Shown here piece after piece: positions 34,832-46,362 of a stretch of 64,000 nucleotides of DNA. Source of the DNA: Capillidium heterosporum (taxonomy: Eukaryota; Entomophthoromycota; Entomophthoromycetes; Entomophthorales; Capillidiaceae). The notes under the pieces were generated by a model. That model had not been told where the DNA came from, did not search any database, and saw only the letters and a program-made list of their open reading frames with translations. Every line of letters begins with the position of its first letter. The first letter of the stretch is position 1. The stretch is from the NCBI GenBank assembly GCA_016630905.1, contig WBMQ01000011.1, positions 744,001 through 808,000 on the forward strand. The letters run 5' to 3'. The position numbers were made by a program, and so were the translations under genes.

Positions 34832-36346
34832 TCAAATATCCCAGAGGAAAAATCGGATTTGGGAGGGATTGTTATGGTACTTAGTAAATCTATAGAAGTT
34901 AGGTGCGTTAGTTGCAAACCAATTCTCCAGATTAACGAGTACGAATTTGAGATACAAGCTCAGAAGGTTGGAGAACTGATGATTGAGAAACAGGATAGCA
35001 GAGGGCTTGATGTAGAGAAATTGTAGGCTTACTTTATATAATAGACTGTATAGAAGTTTAGTTTTAGTTCTTGCAAGTATGATAGTTTGAACAGGAAAGT
35101 GGCAAGTCGAAAGTTGAAGCAATTAAATCCTTCGAGAGTAAACTATTGCAACTTTATATTGAGTTCAAAATCAAAGGATAGGGATTCAAAGTTCTCATAT
35201 TTAAGGTACAGGCATTTTAGTTTGGATATAAATTCGAATATTTGCATCATGATGTTTTTCGGCAAGTTTATAGATATAGCTTTAGATATTTTTCAACTGA
35301 GGGAACATAGGCAACTTAATGTCCCTGTAAATCAGATGGTTAGGCAAATTTAAGTTTTCCAAGCTGGATCCAAAGCTGGGACTGAATAAAAAGAAATCGA
35401 TGACTTGAGCATATCCGATATAGAATAAACAATGTACTGAATTTTCTAGTCAAGGAATCGATAGGTAGAGCTCTTTGAACTTTGGAAGTGACTATTTAGT
35501 GAATGTAATCTCTAAATCTTTCAATTGTCGATAGCAAGAATGAGTTAGTAGTTAATGAAGGTTGAATTAGACTTTCAAAGTGGAGCAGAGCTTCATTTTA
35601 ACAATACATCATCCCATTCGAAGTCAGAGATAAATATTTAGGATTAAGGTATATATTATCAATAGAAAAAAGATGTAGAGTGTACCATAAAATCTATGTT
35701 ACTGTTCAATTACCTTAAACTAAGCATAAATGTAGTAAAAAGTCGAAGATCTTCGAGTTAAATTTTAAGGAAAGTACCTTCAAGCCGGAAAACGACCCCT
35801 GAAACGCCTGAAATTTGTGTTGAGGCATGCTTCTAAATACAAGGGAGACTTCAGCTAGTTTAATTATGTGGATTGTATTGAGTAAACTCGTACTAAACGC
35901 AGCATACTCATAAGATAAACTAAAATATGTAGCTCAGGAAGTGAGGGATCTAAGGCAAAGGTATCTAAAGGTGAAAATCTAACAAATAGGCTATATAATT
36001 ACAAATTTGTAATTCTATTCAGTCCACTGTTCATAGCCATATCAAAATCGGCTTGGCTATTGAAATTCTCGCTGTAGGAAACTAGGTTAGAGCATAAAGG
36101 AGGTTGGACTGTATGTTGTAAAAATTGTCTTTTAATATACTATTTAAGCTTATCAAGAAAATTACTATATATATCTAAGTTGAATTCTTTTTTCAATCTG
36201 CTTGAAATGGTCAAACAAATATTGGTATATTAAAGGTATGATTAGCTGATAGAACTGCTTGTTTTATTGAGCTAATACTAATTGCATCGTATCTAAAGCT
36301 GAAATTATCGTCTCCATAAATTTTTAAGCTGGGATAGCTAACCCAT
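34832..36346 (-). pseudogene. F-box/LRR pseudogene 1
   Basis: Relic of the family whose intact member is at 44102-45643. Its N-terminus (ATG at 36344-36346) reads MG-stop-LSQL, then shifted into ETIISALDTMQLVLAQ-stop-NKQFYQLIIPLIYQ. This corresponds to MNQLAEL and ETIISILDKKTQLILAQQNRLFYQLTAPIMYQ in the intact protein. The C-terminus NWFATNAPNFYRF...IRFFLWDI matches NWFIKNAPSLYSI...ARFLHWDT. The middle LRR part is broken by many stops and frameshifts. Two of the premature stops sit where the intact copy has Gln. Confidence 0.8.
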
Positions 36347-36727
36347 GCTGAAAAATTACATCCCTATTTTGAACACAACTATCTTGAAAAGCTATTTTTC
36401 CATGGGAAAAATTTGGTTTCGGTTAATAAAACTTTATAGCTGTTGTAAACACTATCAGTTTTTTGATTCTGTCGACTATCCATTGAAAGATACATCTAGG
36501 CTTTTCGAATGAGTATACTTTTGACAACAAGATGTAAATTCTTTAATAGTACTTTTTCAGATCCAAGATAAATCATTATAAGATAAATGAAATACATCTG
36601 CTTTTAAATAAAACTTGGCTTATATGTCGATAAAGGCATCGATTTATACTTCCAATACTTGAACAATAAGGTAAATGATGCAGTTCAACATCGCTTTAAA
36701 CTTTTATTAGCAAATCTATTCCAAACT
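36347..36727. other. Short spacer between F-box relic and arginyl-tRNA synthetase
   Basis: AT-rich; nothing recognised. Confidence 0.45.
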
Positions 36728-38841
36728 CTACATCCTCTGTAACGGATTCATACCTAGCAGCTTCATACCATTCCTTAACACAACTCTCGAACTGTTGAAA
36801 AGCACCCATCGCACCTTACTCAACTCTTCATCGGTCAGACCCTTGACCCTCAGCTTGCCATTAGCCTTCATAACCAATTGAGCCAACTCGATCAAATAGT
36901 TGGTGATGGGGTTCGGATCCAAACTCTGCTTGGCCCAAATTACAACTTCAGGAACTGAGCCAGCTTGAACGCCAGATCTCTAGCTTCCTCTTGATTCAGC
37001 TTGGAGTAATCAAGGTGGTCGAGGTCTTCCATAGTATCTAAAGGGATCTGAGTTGTACGTTCGATGCCACAAATACGGGCGTGACAGTACTGCAAGTAAA
37101 CACCAGTATCGCCTTTAGCGTCCAGCATCCGACTCCACGAGAAGTTGTAGTCTTTAAGCCTGCGCGCTGACGAGTCTTGGACTATAACTCCTGAAATCCC
37201 AAGCTGGTCAGCTACTCTTTCCGCTTCCTTTATGTCGGTTGAAGTGGCGTCGGAGTCGGCGTTGAGACTAGGTAGCGTCACCTTCAACATTTCAGCTTTA
37301 GCGGTATCAAGAATATCATCCAAAAATACAGCAGTACCCTTTCGAGTTGACATACCGTTGACTTTACCGAATCCTACCTGAACTAACTGGTTGGGCCACT
37401 CAGCTTTTGTACTAATTTGGTAAGTATCCTTCAAATAGGTGTCGATAAGTGGTTGGAGTAACTTGGCGATCTGGAACAGCTGTTTAAGGTAATAACTTTG
37501 TTCATCTCCAACGACGTAGATTAGTTGGTCGAAGTTATACTTCTTTAACCGTTGGATTATGGCAGCCAGATCACGGGTCAGGTATAAAGTGGTACCATCC
37601 GACTTACGAATTAAGGGTTTACCTAGTTTGTAAGGGGATAAATTGACTCTAAGGCTGTTGTCAGGGCCGGGTTCGAGGAGGTTAGCTTGGGTGAGGAGTT
37701 GGTAGACGATTGGAATCATGGGTTCAGTAGTCGATTCTCCAGAGTAATCATCAAACTGAACATTGAGTCGTGAGTAGATTTTGGAATACTGCGAAATGGA
37801 AAGTTCTCGGAATTTGGACCAAGATTCAAGGGCAGTAGCATCTCCTACAATAATAATAAAATTAAAGGATGTAGATTTGCAGTAAATTCACCTTGTTCCA
37901 TAAGTTGAAAGTGTTTCTTAGCTTCTAGTTCAAGGGCTCCACTAGTATCCTCGGTCAAATCCTTGTTGATTTTTACATAGACGTCGTAGAGGTGCTTTAA
38001 AGGGTCGACTTCCAACAGATTATCATCTCCATATCTCTTATAACCTACCGCTAACAAACCTAAATCATAAAAAATAAATATGAAGCTCAATGTATATAAG
38101 TATACCATACTGTTTACCCCAATCTCCTAAGTAGTTGATACCAATCACCTTGTTATTCGGTTCCATAAAAGTTTGTAAATTTTTGATGAAATTGCCCAAT
38201 AGCGTGGTACGCATATGCCCGGCATGGAAAGGTTTAGCTATATTGGGGGATGAAAACTCGACCAAAATTATTTTATCATTAGCTTCTTTTGGTCCTGGCC
38301 GGCCATAGCTACTTCCTTTACTAAAGATATCCAGCATAGTCGACTTTGTCAATAGGTCGTGATCCAGCTCAAAATTTAAAAAGTTGTTTACGACTGAAAG
38401 TTTCTTTACTTGCTCCAAATCTATTTTGGAGGTCAGCATACTAGTCAGGTCATTGAGTTGGGAGGTGGGGTTGGGGTCGATAGGCTGGTAAAGTTTGTTG
38501 AGTTGCGTTAGGTTGAGTGAAAAGTGGCCATGGGTTCGCAACCTGGGGATGGAAATTAGTGGTTCGATCCTACTTGTACTTATCCCAGTCAACTTGCTCA
38601 AGGTTGAGGTCAACAAACTACGGTACTTGTTCAGTCCCATCAAGCTCTTGTTTTGATGGAAAGTAGTTTGAAGCAAAAGTGAAGGGGATTTTGAATTCGA
38701 ATTTAGAACTAAACAGCCAATCATATGCCTACTATGCTTATTGAAAGCTTTGAGAAGTGCAGGTTTGTTGAATAGAAAGTTGAATCTAACAACTTTGTTG
38801 AAGATCAAATACACAAACAAAACTCGACAAACCAGAGTCAT
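36728..38841 (-). CDS. RARS1: Arginyl-tRNA synthetase, one frame disruption near the C-terminus
   Basis: Class-I synthetase charging tRNA-Arg. The N-terminal Add1-like region carries GINYLGDWGKQYG, a hallmark of ArgRS. VEFSSPNIAKPFHAGHMRT contains the HIGH-type HAGH. After introns at about 38060-38110 and 37845-37890 follow YLTRDLAAIIQR, YVVGDEQSYYLKQLF, VGFGKVNGMSTRKGT (the KMSKS-like loop) and the anticodon-binding LQYCHARICGIER. The tail VLRNGMKLLGMNPLQRM is typical. Near 36940 one base is missing: AQF then PEVVIWAKQ requires TTC-CCT where TTC-CTG is written, so the gene as written ends early. Two starts are possible. Met1 gives a 67-residue leader with almost no acidic residues at first, like a mitochondrial presequence; Met68 at 38640 (MGLNKYRSLL) gives a cytosolic form. 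Dual targeting is inference. Confidence 0.93.
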
Positions 38842-41316
38842 TTAAGATGTATTATAGCCGAAGAAGAGAAAGTAATATAGTTAGGATAATAGATAAGGTA
38901 GTATTATTTAAATAAAAACAGTTTTGAAGAGTGTAACTGACAAGGTACATTTGAATCAGTTGAGACTTAGGGACTCAATCTCTGGAGATGAAATTCAATT
39001 TTATTAAAGGAAATTTGAATATGAAGCTAGAAATAAACAAAAGGATTTGTTAAAACAGCAGTATAAATTTTTCTTCAATTTAAGTATCTTTATTTTTCAA
39101 GGTATATATACAGTTTTAAATTGTTCAAGTTAAATATACATACAATCTTTAGATAGATAATTAAATTTATCCTGACACTGACCTTTAAGACATGTATTCT
39201 AGTAATTGATTTTAAATAAGTGATTTAGTCTTAATTCTGCAAGTGTATGAGGAAGGGTGTTAAGCTATAACACGCAATAACTAGTTTATTGCAATAGGTC
39301 TAAATTTCTACATGTGTTCTATAATAAAAGTCCAACAGGTACCACTGATTCTTTTCAATTTCTTTACATTATTAATATTCGATCGAAACATATACAAGGT
39401 CATCATTTGTTTTTAGGCTTAGACAATATCAAGTAGGCTATAGAATTCGAATCCATTTCTCAACTAGAGCATACCTGCTGATGCTTATATCTAAATCCGA
39501 TGGGTGCTTCTATAGTGATTTCTAGTAAAGATAGAAGCTCTTTACAACCTATTGTTCGAATCTTTAATGGAAATTGTATGAAGTCTAAAGGTATGGATCC
39601 ATATTTTGATTTTGAGAAGTATTCGATAGCTCTAGATGAGAGTTTTTCTTATATAGTTATTAGTTTAAAAGTATTACTACCTAACTACAACGCAAAAGTA
39701 CTTTTATAACTAAATAGATTTCTAGTTATTCAATTGTTGAGTATATTTTTTACTTTCTTAATCTATTCAAATCCAAAGTACTATTCTACTATTTATCATA
39801 AACTGTAACTAACCCTTCATTTAAATATCTATTAGGTAGCTGTCTTTATCTACACTTCCTATGGTTCTATATTAACTATTATATGATCGATGTAGAGCAT
39901 ATGCATAGTTTTTGGCTTTGAAATGTAGCTTTATAATGTGAAATGACAATTTACTATCAAAGTAGTAGCTATATGTAGGCTTTAAATCTATCAATTCAAT
40001 CAGAAGTATATTAGGCAAATAGTTTGCATATAATAGATGCTTGTTGTTGTAAACTTACAGTGTACTTATACATCCACTTCAAAGTGAAGCTAAATTGCAT
40101 AAAGTAATTATTTATTGCCAAAATATCAGATCATACATTAAACTTTGAACTCAACAGCTTATCTCCAGCTCCATTAGATAAATACTTGCACCTACATAAA
40201 GTCATTGTTACAAGTATACCCTTGAAACAACAGAAATGTATATAGTTTTGATCAATACGAGCTTTGAAGGTTGCTATCCAATTTTTATTACAAATTTTAA
40301 CCAAACCTCCACCATCGGAATCCAAAGTTATTTGTAGTCATGTATACAGTATCACATACTTCCCCACACATAAAAGGAAAAATGATACAGTATAAATAAT
40401 TAGCAGGTGAAGAAACCTATGTTCCTATTGCCCTACCTACAGGTTTATAAGCCTTTATCTATTTAACTTAGGACCTACTTAGTACATGTGGATTCCTTGT
40501 TACTCTTATTTTTATGAAAATGGCACCATCGTGTCCCAATATAGATTTGATGGTACCATCCTTCATAGATATGAATCTATGGAAAGGGTACTCATCTTTC
40601 CTGTTCCTCATTGTTCCGCTACTGCCAATCCGACCTTGGCATTCCAACTAGTGCACAAATGTCAGGACAGCTTGGAAATTTAACATTAACTAGTTTTATA
40701 GATCAGCACCTAGGTCACGCGACAAAATATTAATGAATAGCATCGGGTATTGTTATCGATTTAGCTGGTGTTGACCCAGTTTAGGTTGGTTTCAAAGTTT
40801 ATTCGTCAAAGCTATGAATTAGAAATCCATAGTATGACTAAAATTTGGACTTGGATGGCGTGATAGCAAATGGATATTGTGTTGAACCCTACGAGGTGGA
40901 AAGATTTTATAAGCGTCCTTATTTTATGCCTTCAAGTCCTTGCTAACCAGATTAAAATTTCTATCTTTCTTTTGGCCAGTTATATTGGTAATTGATAGGT
41001 CCACATTGCCTAGCTTTAAACCCAAGTGTAGTAGTTTTGACAACTTTGACATCGACCACAAAACAAAGTTATCGCCCTTGAATAAAGTCCCGATAAAAAC
41101 CTATTCTTAGGCATATCTTAAAAGTTTGAAATTAATAATGTTAGATTTTTACCAACATGTATAAAAGGAAGGCATAAACACTAAATGTCTTAGCTAGCTT
41201 CAAATTTCAAGAATTCACATTTATTTACTTTCAACAGCTCTGTTTATATAAACGGTATTTCAACAGTATCCACCCATATTAATTTGAACTTTGAACTTTG
41301 AAATCTTATTTACGAC
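38842..41316. other. AT-rich spacer, 2.5 kb, no supported gene
   Basis: Short frames at 39500-39709, 40131-40325 and 40486-40683 have no recognisable domain; the last has a more gene-like composition and could be a relic. The last 100 bp are the promoter side of OPT copy 2. No RNA gene seen. Confidence 0.4.
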
Positions 41317-43381
41317 ATGGTAGAAAAGAAAGTTGATGACGCTATCGTCGACGAGAAGTTAGATAACTCCAAGTACGAAATTGACCTTCCCGCTCCCAAT
41401 CAGTTCGATGATTACATCGGTGATGATTCTAGTCACTTCACCTTCCGTTCAGCGATCGTAGGTTCTTTGATCGGTGTGATCGTAGTAGCTAGCAACATGT
41501 ACCTAGGGTTGAAGGCCGGTAACACCTTCTCAGCCGCCATGTTCGGGGCCATTTTGGGATATGTCGTTATGAAGCCTCTGTCCCTAGTTCTCAACAGAGT
41601 AATCGGTGGTGGGCCATTCACCCAACAGGAGAATGCCACCTTGCAGTCGTCCGCAACCGCTGTTGGTTCCATGTCAGCCGGGTTCCAGTCGGGTATCCCT
41701 GCCATGTACCTTTTGAACCTGTTGCCTCAAGTCGACGATGCCTGGGGCGTCCTATTTTTGTGGACCACGGCTGCAGCCTTCCACGGCATGTTCTTCGGAG
41801 TTCCCTTACGCAAGTACTTTATCATCCAACAGAAGTTGGTCTTCCCTACACCTACCGCTGCCGCCGAATCCATCAGAACATTGCATAGCGACAGCAATGC
41901 CGAGAAGTCAGCGTTTGCCCAAGGTAAATGGATCTTCTACGGGTTCACCGTCATGTTCCTGTGGAAAATCCTAGCCTTCTTCGTGCCCTTCCTCTTTGAC
42001 TTCCACATTTTGTACTGGATCGGCTCGGCTGCCGGCCACCAGGGTCTCATTGATGCCGATGTCCGATGGGGCTGGAGATTGCAAGCCACCGGAGCCTTTA
42101 TTGGAAGTGGTATGTTGGTAGGCATGAACACAGCCATGTCTTTTGTTGCTGGTGAACTGTTTGCCTTTGCCATTGCCGGTCCTAGTCTTTTCTACGGCAC
42201 CGATATCCTTACCAACAAGCGAGTCTATGGATTCAGCACCGATGGTAAACCTACTACTCAATACTGGTTTATTTGGCCCGGTGTCACCATCATCATTGTA
42301 GCCACTTTCACCGAGCTGCTGCTAAACTACAAGACTATAATTAACGCCTTCCACGGCCTCTACGTCAATGTAATCAACTTCTTGGCTGCCAAATATCCTG
42401 AAAAATTCAACGCTAAGACTCACGCCAACCAGAATGAGATCGACCCCGTACCTGCTCACTTGCAAATCTCCAAGAAGTTGTGGATCCCCGGTTTGACTTT
42501 GACTTCCATATTGACAATTTTAGTCCTCCACTTCACCTTCGATGTACCAATTGGTGGCTGTTTCTTAGCTCTCATTCTAGGTTTCATCCTCGCCTTCATT
42601 GGTACTCAATCAGCCGGTGATATTCGACTATCAATCCTATGGGTTCCTATTGGCAAAGTCTCCCAATTTGCCTTTTCCGGCTTATCCTATCCTGATACCA
42701 CCATCGCTCTACGAGCTAACTTGATTGCTGGTATTGCCTCCATGTCTTGTGCTGCTCAGACCGTAGATATGGTCTCTGATCTCAAGACCGGCCACATCTT
42801 GAAAGCCTCCCCAAGATCCCAATTCAAGGCCCAGTTCTTCGGTTCTATTATTGGTATTTTTGCTGCTGTTGTCATGTTCTGGGTCTTTGCCAAAGCTTAT
42901 CCCTGTTCTTTGAGTAAGGCTGGTTTGGAACATTGTCCTTTCAAAGTCCCCGCTGGTGTAGCTTGGGCCTCTGTTGCCTCTGCTTTGATTCGAAAAGGAC
43001 AATGCCATCCCTGTATCTTCAGCCATTGCTAGTTTGGTATTTGGTATCTTAACCTTCATCATCGTTGTCCTACGCCGAACTTGGTTGAAGGAGTACCGTG
43101 ACTACATCCCCAACATGAATGCCTTTGGTATGGCCTTCGTCACCACTACCCCCTATGTTGCATTAGCTAATGGTATGGGTGCCGTCATTGTCGAGGTATG
43201 GAAGAGACTACGACCTGAGACCTATGAGATTGGAGCCATTGGTATCGCTAGTGGTATGTTGGCTGGTGAAGGTATTGGTGGTGTTGTCCATGCCATCTTC
43301 ATTGTAGCTGGTATTAATCAAGCCGTCGTATCTACTGGGTTCGCCTGTCCTGATAACGATGCTGTTAGTTGCTCGGATTAA
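41317..43381 (+). CDS. OPT family transporter, copy 2, several T-type insertions disrupting the frame
   Basis: Inverted paralogue of the copy at 25522-27577, nearly identical at DNA level over most of its length. It has its own N-terminus (MVEKKVDDAIVDEKLDNSKY) and flanks. Membrane segments and OPT motifs are as in copy 1, including an intact VPFLFDFHILYW where copy 1 is broken. At 42620-42650 the conserved GDIDINPMGSIGKVS reads GDIRLSILWVPIGKVS. This is explained by three added T (GATAT-T-CGAC-T-ATCAAT...TTCC-T-ATTGG), which together restore the frame. At 42989 another T (TTGAT-T-CGAAAAGG) shifts the frame, giving a stop at about 43030. The remaining 115 codons are intact to CPDNDAVSCSD-TAA. 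As written the protein would lose its last membrane segments. Substrate unknown. Confidence 0.9.
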
Positions 43382-44101
43382 TTTTTGGTTATTGACCATC
43401 TACTATTTACCCTACGACTTTTATTTATGGCCTTTGAAGGTTTTCGACTAGTTCAAAAATTTCTAACCAACCCTACTAATTATTAAAAGTGTTGCTTATT
43501 CTATATATATTGATATTCTTCAGTTATTGTATAATTTAATTAGATATGTATGATATTAATACTAAATATGGATGAAGTATACTTCAATAGGTCAGCATAT
43601 GTATTTGCAGTGATCAGCTACAGTTTGAACCTTCCGTTTAAGAATTTATTTTCCATATCTTTAGAGATTCTTAATATGGTTTAACATACAGCGAAACCCA
43701 TTGGTGGAAGGTATTTCAACTTGGAAATGGCAAAAATATAGTTGGCAAGGTCCTGATGTAGGAATATGAGAGTATCGAAAAAGCTTATCAAATTTAGAGC
43801 TACTATCTTCTTTCCTATAAAAATATATATACAAAGTCCTTCCTACAATGAGTTATCATATTCTAAATAACTTATTTCAGATCTAAAGTTGAAAACCATA
43901 AATCTACATTCTACTGTAATCGTAGTGTCCATTCAAAATGCCTAATTGAACCTTTCAATAGATTTTCATTGGATCAAAGTGCAGTGTTGTTTTAGAAAAT
44001 GCAAGGTTTACATTTGAATCAAGTTTGTCGAATTTTCAACTTTCACTCAAGTGAGGGCGAACTTTCCAAATAAGACGACTGCATCAAGCCAGATATCCAA
44101 C
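43382..44101. other. Spacer with the F-box gene promoter
   Basis: Contains GCCTAATTGAACCTTT near 43940-43957, repeated in slightly changed form upstream of the deleted F-box copy (about 45905-45922). No gene seen. Confidence 0.5.
43938..43957 (+). promoter_or_regulatory. Conserved upstream block of the F-box gene
   Basis: A CCTAATTGAACCTTT-like block about 150 bp before the start codon, also present about 150 bp before the deleted copy. Conservation may only reflect the duplication, so a regulatory role is inference. Confidence 0.35.
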
Positions 44102-45643
44102 ATGAATCAGCTAGCTGAACTTCCCAACGAGCTTCTAGAGACTATAATTTCAATCTTGGATAAAAAGACACAGCTAATCCTAGCCCAGCAAAACAGGCTT
44201 TTCTATCAACTAACCGCTCCTATAATGTATCAAAATCTTTCCGACTATTCCGAGTATATCAATGGATTTCTTGACTTAAACACATTTAAGAGTTTACTCA
44301 ATAAAGTTAATCAATACGTCTTAAAAGCGAAAACAAGTTTTTACAACGATAAAGAGTTCGATTTCCTCCTATATTCTAACTTAATTTCCTATTGCGATGA
44401 GTTCGATAGTCAAGAGGATTTCGATGCACTTATACTTGGTGGCTTGGATAGAATTCGAAAATTGAGGTCTTATAGCTTACAGTTCACAGTAAATTCACGT
44501 GGAAATTATAGTAGGCCTTTAAATATTTCCACCTTAGGTCCCTCACTTCCTGAGCTCGAAAGTTTCGAGTTGACGAGCTACTACACGGTATTCAATAGAG
44601 ATTTGATCACTACAGTCCACATGCCTAAGTTAACTGAAGTAACCCTTAGGTTTGGACGTATGCTGCAGTCAGAGTTCCAAGCGTTCCAAGAGCTTTTTCC
44701 CAACTTGAAGGTACTTTCTTTGACTTTCAGTTTTGAAGATGGCTGGCTTTTCACTACTCCTATGTTTAATCTGATGCGGTTAAATATCAGCTTAAAGTTC
44801 TCGATGCATTCCTCGTTCATCTATTCTATCAGTCAGCAGTGCCCCAACCTCAAATTCATATCCTTAAGCTCAACGATGGTAGAGTATCACCACGGCGAAG
44901 CTTTACCCTATTTTGACAATGTAGTTCAGTTGTCATTAACTTTGACTCAGGCTACTCACCACTTGGAGTATCTGCAAGTTATATTGACTCGAGAATCGTT
45001 TCCAAAGCTTAAGTGGTGTAATCTATCAGTTCCTCAATCCAATATGCCGCTGCTCCTTCAGCCAAATGTCGAACACGATCGAAGTAACGAGTTCTTTTCA
45101 TACTGCTTTATCTTTTGGCTTAATTTGGAGACTTTGATCTTACCCGACTACCCCATTTACGATGTCACTAAGTTACCCACCTTCCCTCAACTGAAAATCC
45201 TCAAGATTTATATCCACGAGTTTGCCCCGAAGGATGCAATAGTACAGCTATTTGAGCTGGTGCCAAAGTTGAAGAGTCTTCATCTTCTAATCGACAACTT
45301 TGGATCCATATATTTTAATTTCGAACCTAAGGTAAAGCTACATCAACTTACCCTTGAAGGACTTAATAGCTTCGATTCTCCACTTGTCGACTTCTTAGCT
45401 AGACTTACACATCTACATAAGCTGGGGCTACACTTCCTTGCTGGGTACAATATCGAGGTAGGCACCCAATTCAACTACGACTATCTCCCCAACGTCCAAT
45501 TTTCCAATCTCCTATACCTGGATCTTAAACATGCGCCAGTTGAACTGGAGAATTGGTTTATAAAGAATGCACCTAGCCTCTACAGCATTTCTAGCTATCG
45601 TAATGGTTACACTCAGGCTCGATTTCTACATTGGGATACTTAA
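44102..45643 (+). CDS. F-box / leucine-rich-repeat protein, intact family member
   Basis: Single exon, 513 residues from Met at 44102; an upstream in-frame extension to 44051 is unlikely, because relatives begin at the corresponding Met. Residues 3-40 (LAELPNELLETIISILDKKTQLILAQQNRLFYQLTAP) form an F-box, the Skp1-binding motif of SCF ubiquitin ligases. The rest is a degenerate LRR array with units such as LPELESFELTSY, FPNLKVLSLTF, CPNLKFISL, FPQLKILKIYI and VPKLKSLHLLI, ending NWFIKNAPSLYSISSYRNG..ARFLHWDT-TAA. A substrate-recruiting role is inferred from architecture. At least four decayed copies occur in this window. This is the only one without a lesion, and its C-ending codons suggest it is under selection. 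Confidence 0.85.
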   Translation: MNQLAELPNELLETIISILDKKTQLILAQQNRLFYQLTAPIMYQNLSDYSEYINGFLDLNTFKSLLNKVNQYVLKAKTSFYNDKEFDFLLYSNLISYCDEFDSQEDFDALILGGLDRIRKLRSYSLQFTVNSRGNYSRPLNISTLGPSLPELESFELTSYYTVFNRDLITTVHMPKLTEVTLRFGRMLQSEFQAFQELFPNLKVLSLTFSFEDGWLFTTPMFNLMRLNISLKFSMHSSFIYSISQQCPNLKFISLSSTMVEYHHGEALPYFDNVVQLSLTLTQATHHLEYLQVILTRESFPKLKWCNLSVPQSNMPLLLQPNVEHDRSNEFFSYCFIFWLNLETLILPDYPIYDVTKLPTFPQLKILKIYIHEFAPKDAIVQLFELVPKLKSLHLLIDNFGSIYFNFEPKVKLHQLTLEGLNSFDSPLVDFLARLTHLHKLGLHFLAGYNIEVGTQFNYDYLPNVQFSNLLYLDLKHAPVELENWFIKNAPSLYSISSYRNGYTQARFLHWDT

Positions 45644-46065
45644 AGCCGTAACCCAAATCTCTATCTACATGTAAGTAGAGCTTTAGCTTTTAGTAATTTT
45701 TTTCAATCACTATTAAACTGTAATAAGTGGGTTTTTATAATTAAATTGATGCTTCATCTCCATTTTTACTATTTAGGTTTATATATATAATTTAAGTAAT
45801 ATATACAGCAAAGTTAGTCAAAACTATACTGAATAAATTGCTTTAGCCTATATGTCAAAGCTCAATTATTTGAGCTTTATTGCCACCAGTAGCACTATTC
45901 AAAAGGCCTAATTGAGCCTTTTAGCTGGCATTTATCAAGAATTTGATGACGTTTTTATAATCTAGAGTTTATACAAGTTCACTGAAAACTTAGAAAATTT
46001 CCATCTTTCAATCAGAAATAAGAGTTTTTCAAAAAGGACAGTCATGTTAAAGATGAATATCCAAT
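45644..46065. other. Spacer between F-box gene and its deleted copy
   Basis: AT-rich. From about 45900 it resembles the region upstream of the intact F-box gene, so the duplication includes 5' flank. Confidence 0.5.
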
Positions 46066-46362
46066 ATGGGTCAACTAACCGAGATTTTCAACTAAATTCT
46101 GGAAATGGTAACCTCAGCTTTAGATAAGAAGGTACAGCTTACCCTCAAAGATCTAGAAGGTTATAGCCTAGCACTTATCGCTTTCTTGGCTAAAGTACCT
46201 GACCTACAGAAGTTAAAGGTATGCTTCTGTCCGTACAATATTGTTAAAGTATATTTTTAGTTCCCCTACGCTCAGTTCCCAAGACTTTTTAACCTACGGC
46301 TTGAACACATCCCCCTTAAGTTGGAGGATTATCTTGTAGATTATGCATTCAATCCCTACTGA
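46066..46362 (+). pseudogene. F-box/LRR pseudogene 2, internally deleted tandem copy
   Basis: N-terminal MGQLTEIFN-stop-ILEMVTSALDKKVQLTL matches the F-box of the neighbour and passes in frame directly into KDLEGYSLALIAFLAKVPDLQKLKV, which matches its C-terminal LEGLNSFDSPLVDFLARLTHLHKLGL. About 1.17 kb of LRR sequence is therefore absent. The join lies at a shared CAG/CAA-CT(A/T) stretch (Q-L codons), fitting deletion between short homologies. The end is LRLEHIPLKLEDYLVDYAFNPY-TGA, compare LDLKHAPVELENWFIKNAPSLY. An in-frame TAA near the start makes it a pseudogene as written. Confidence 0.8.

Noticed and set aside
41433..42261. Several long frames antisense to OPT copy 2, and the same ones in copy 1
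   Set aside because: They are shadows of a GC-richer coding region and are conserved only because the two copies are nearly identical.
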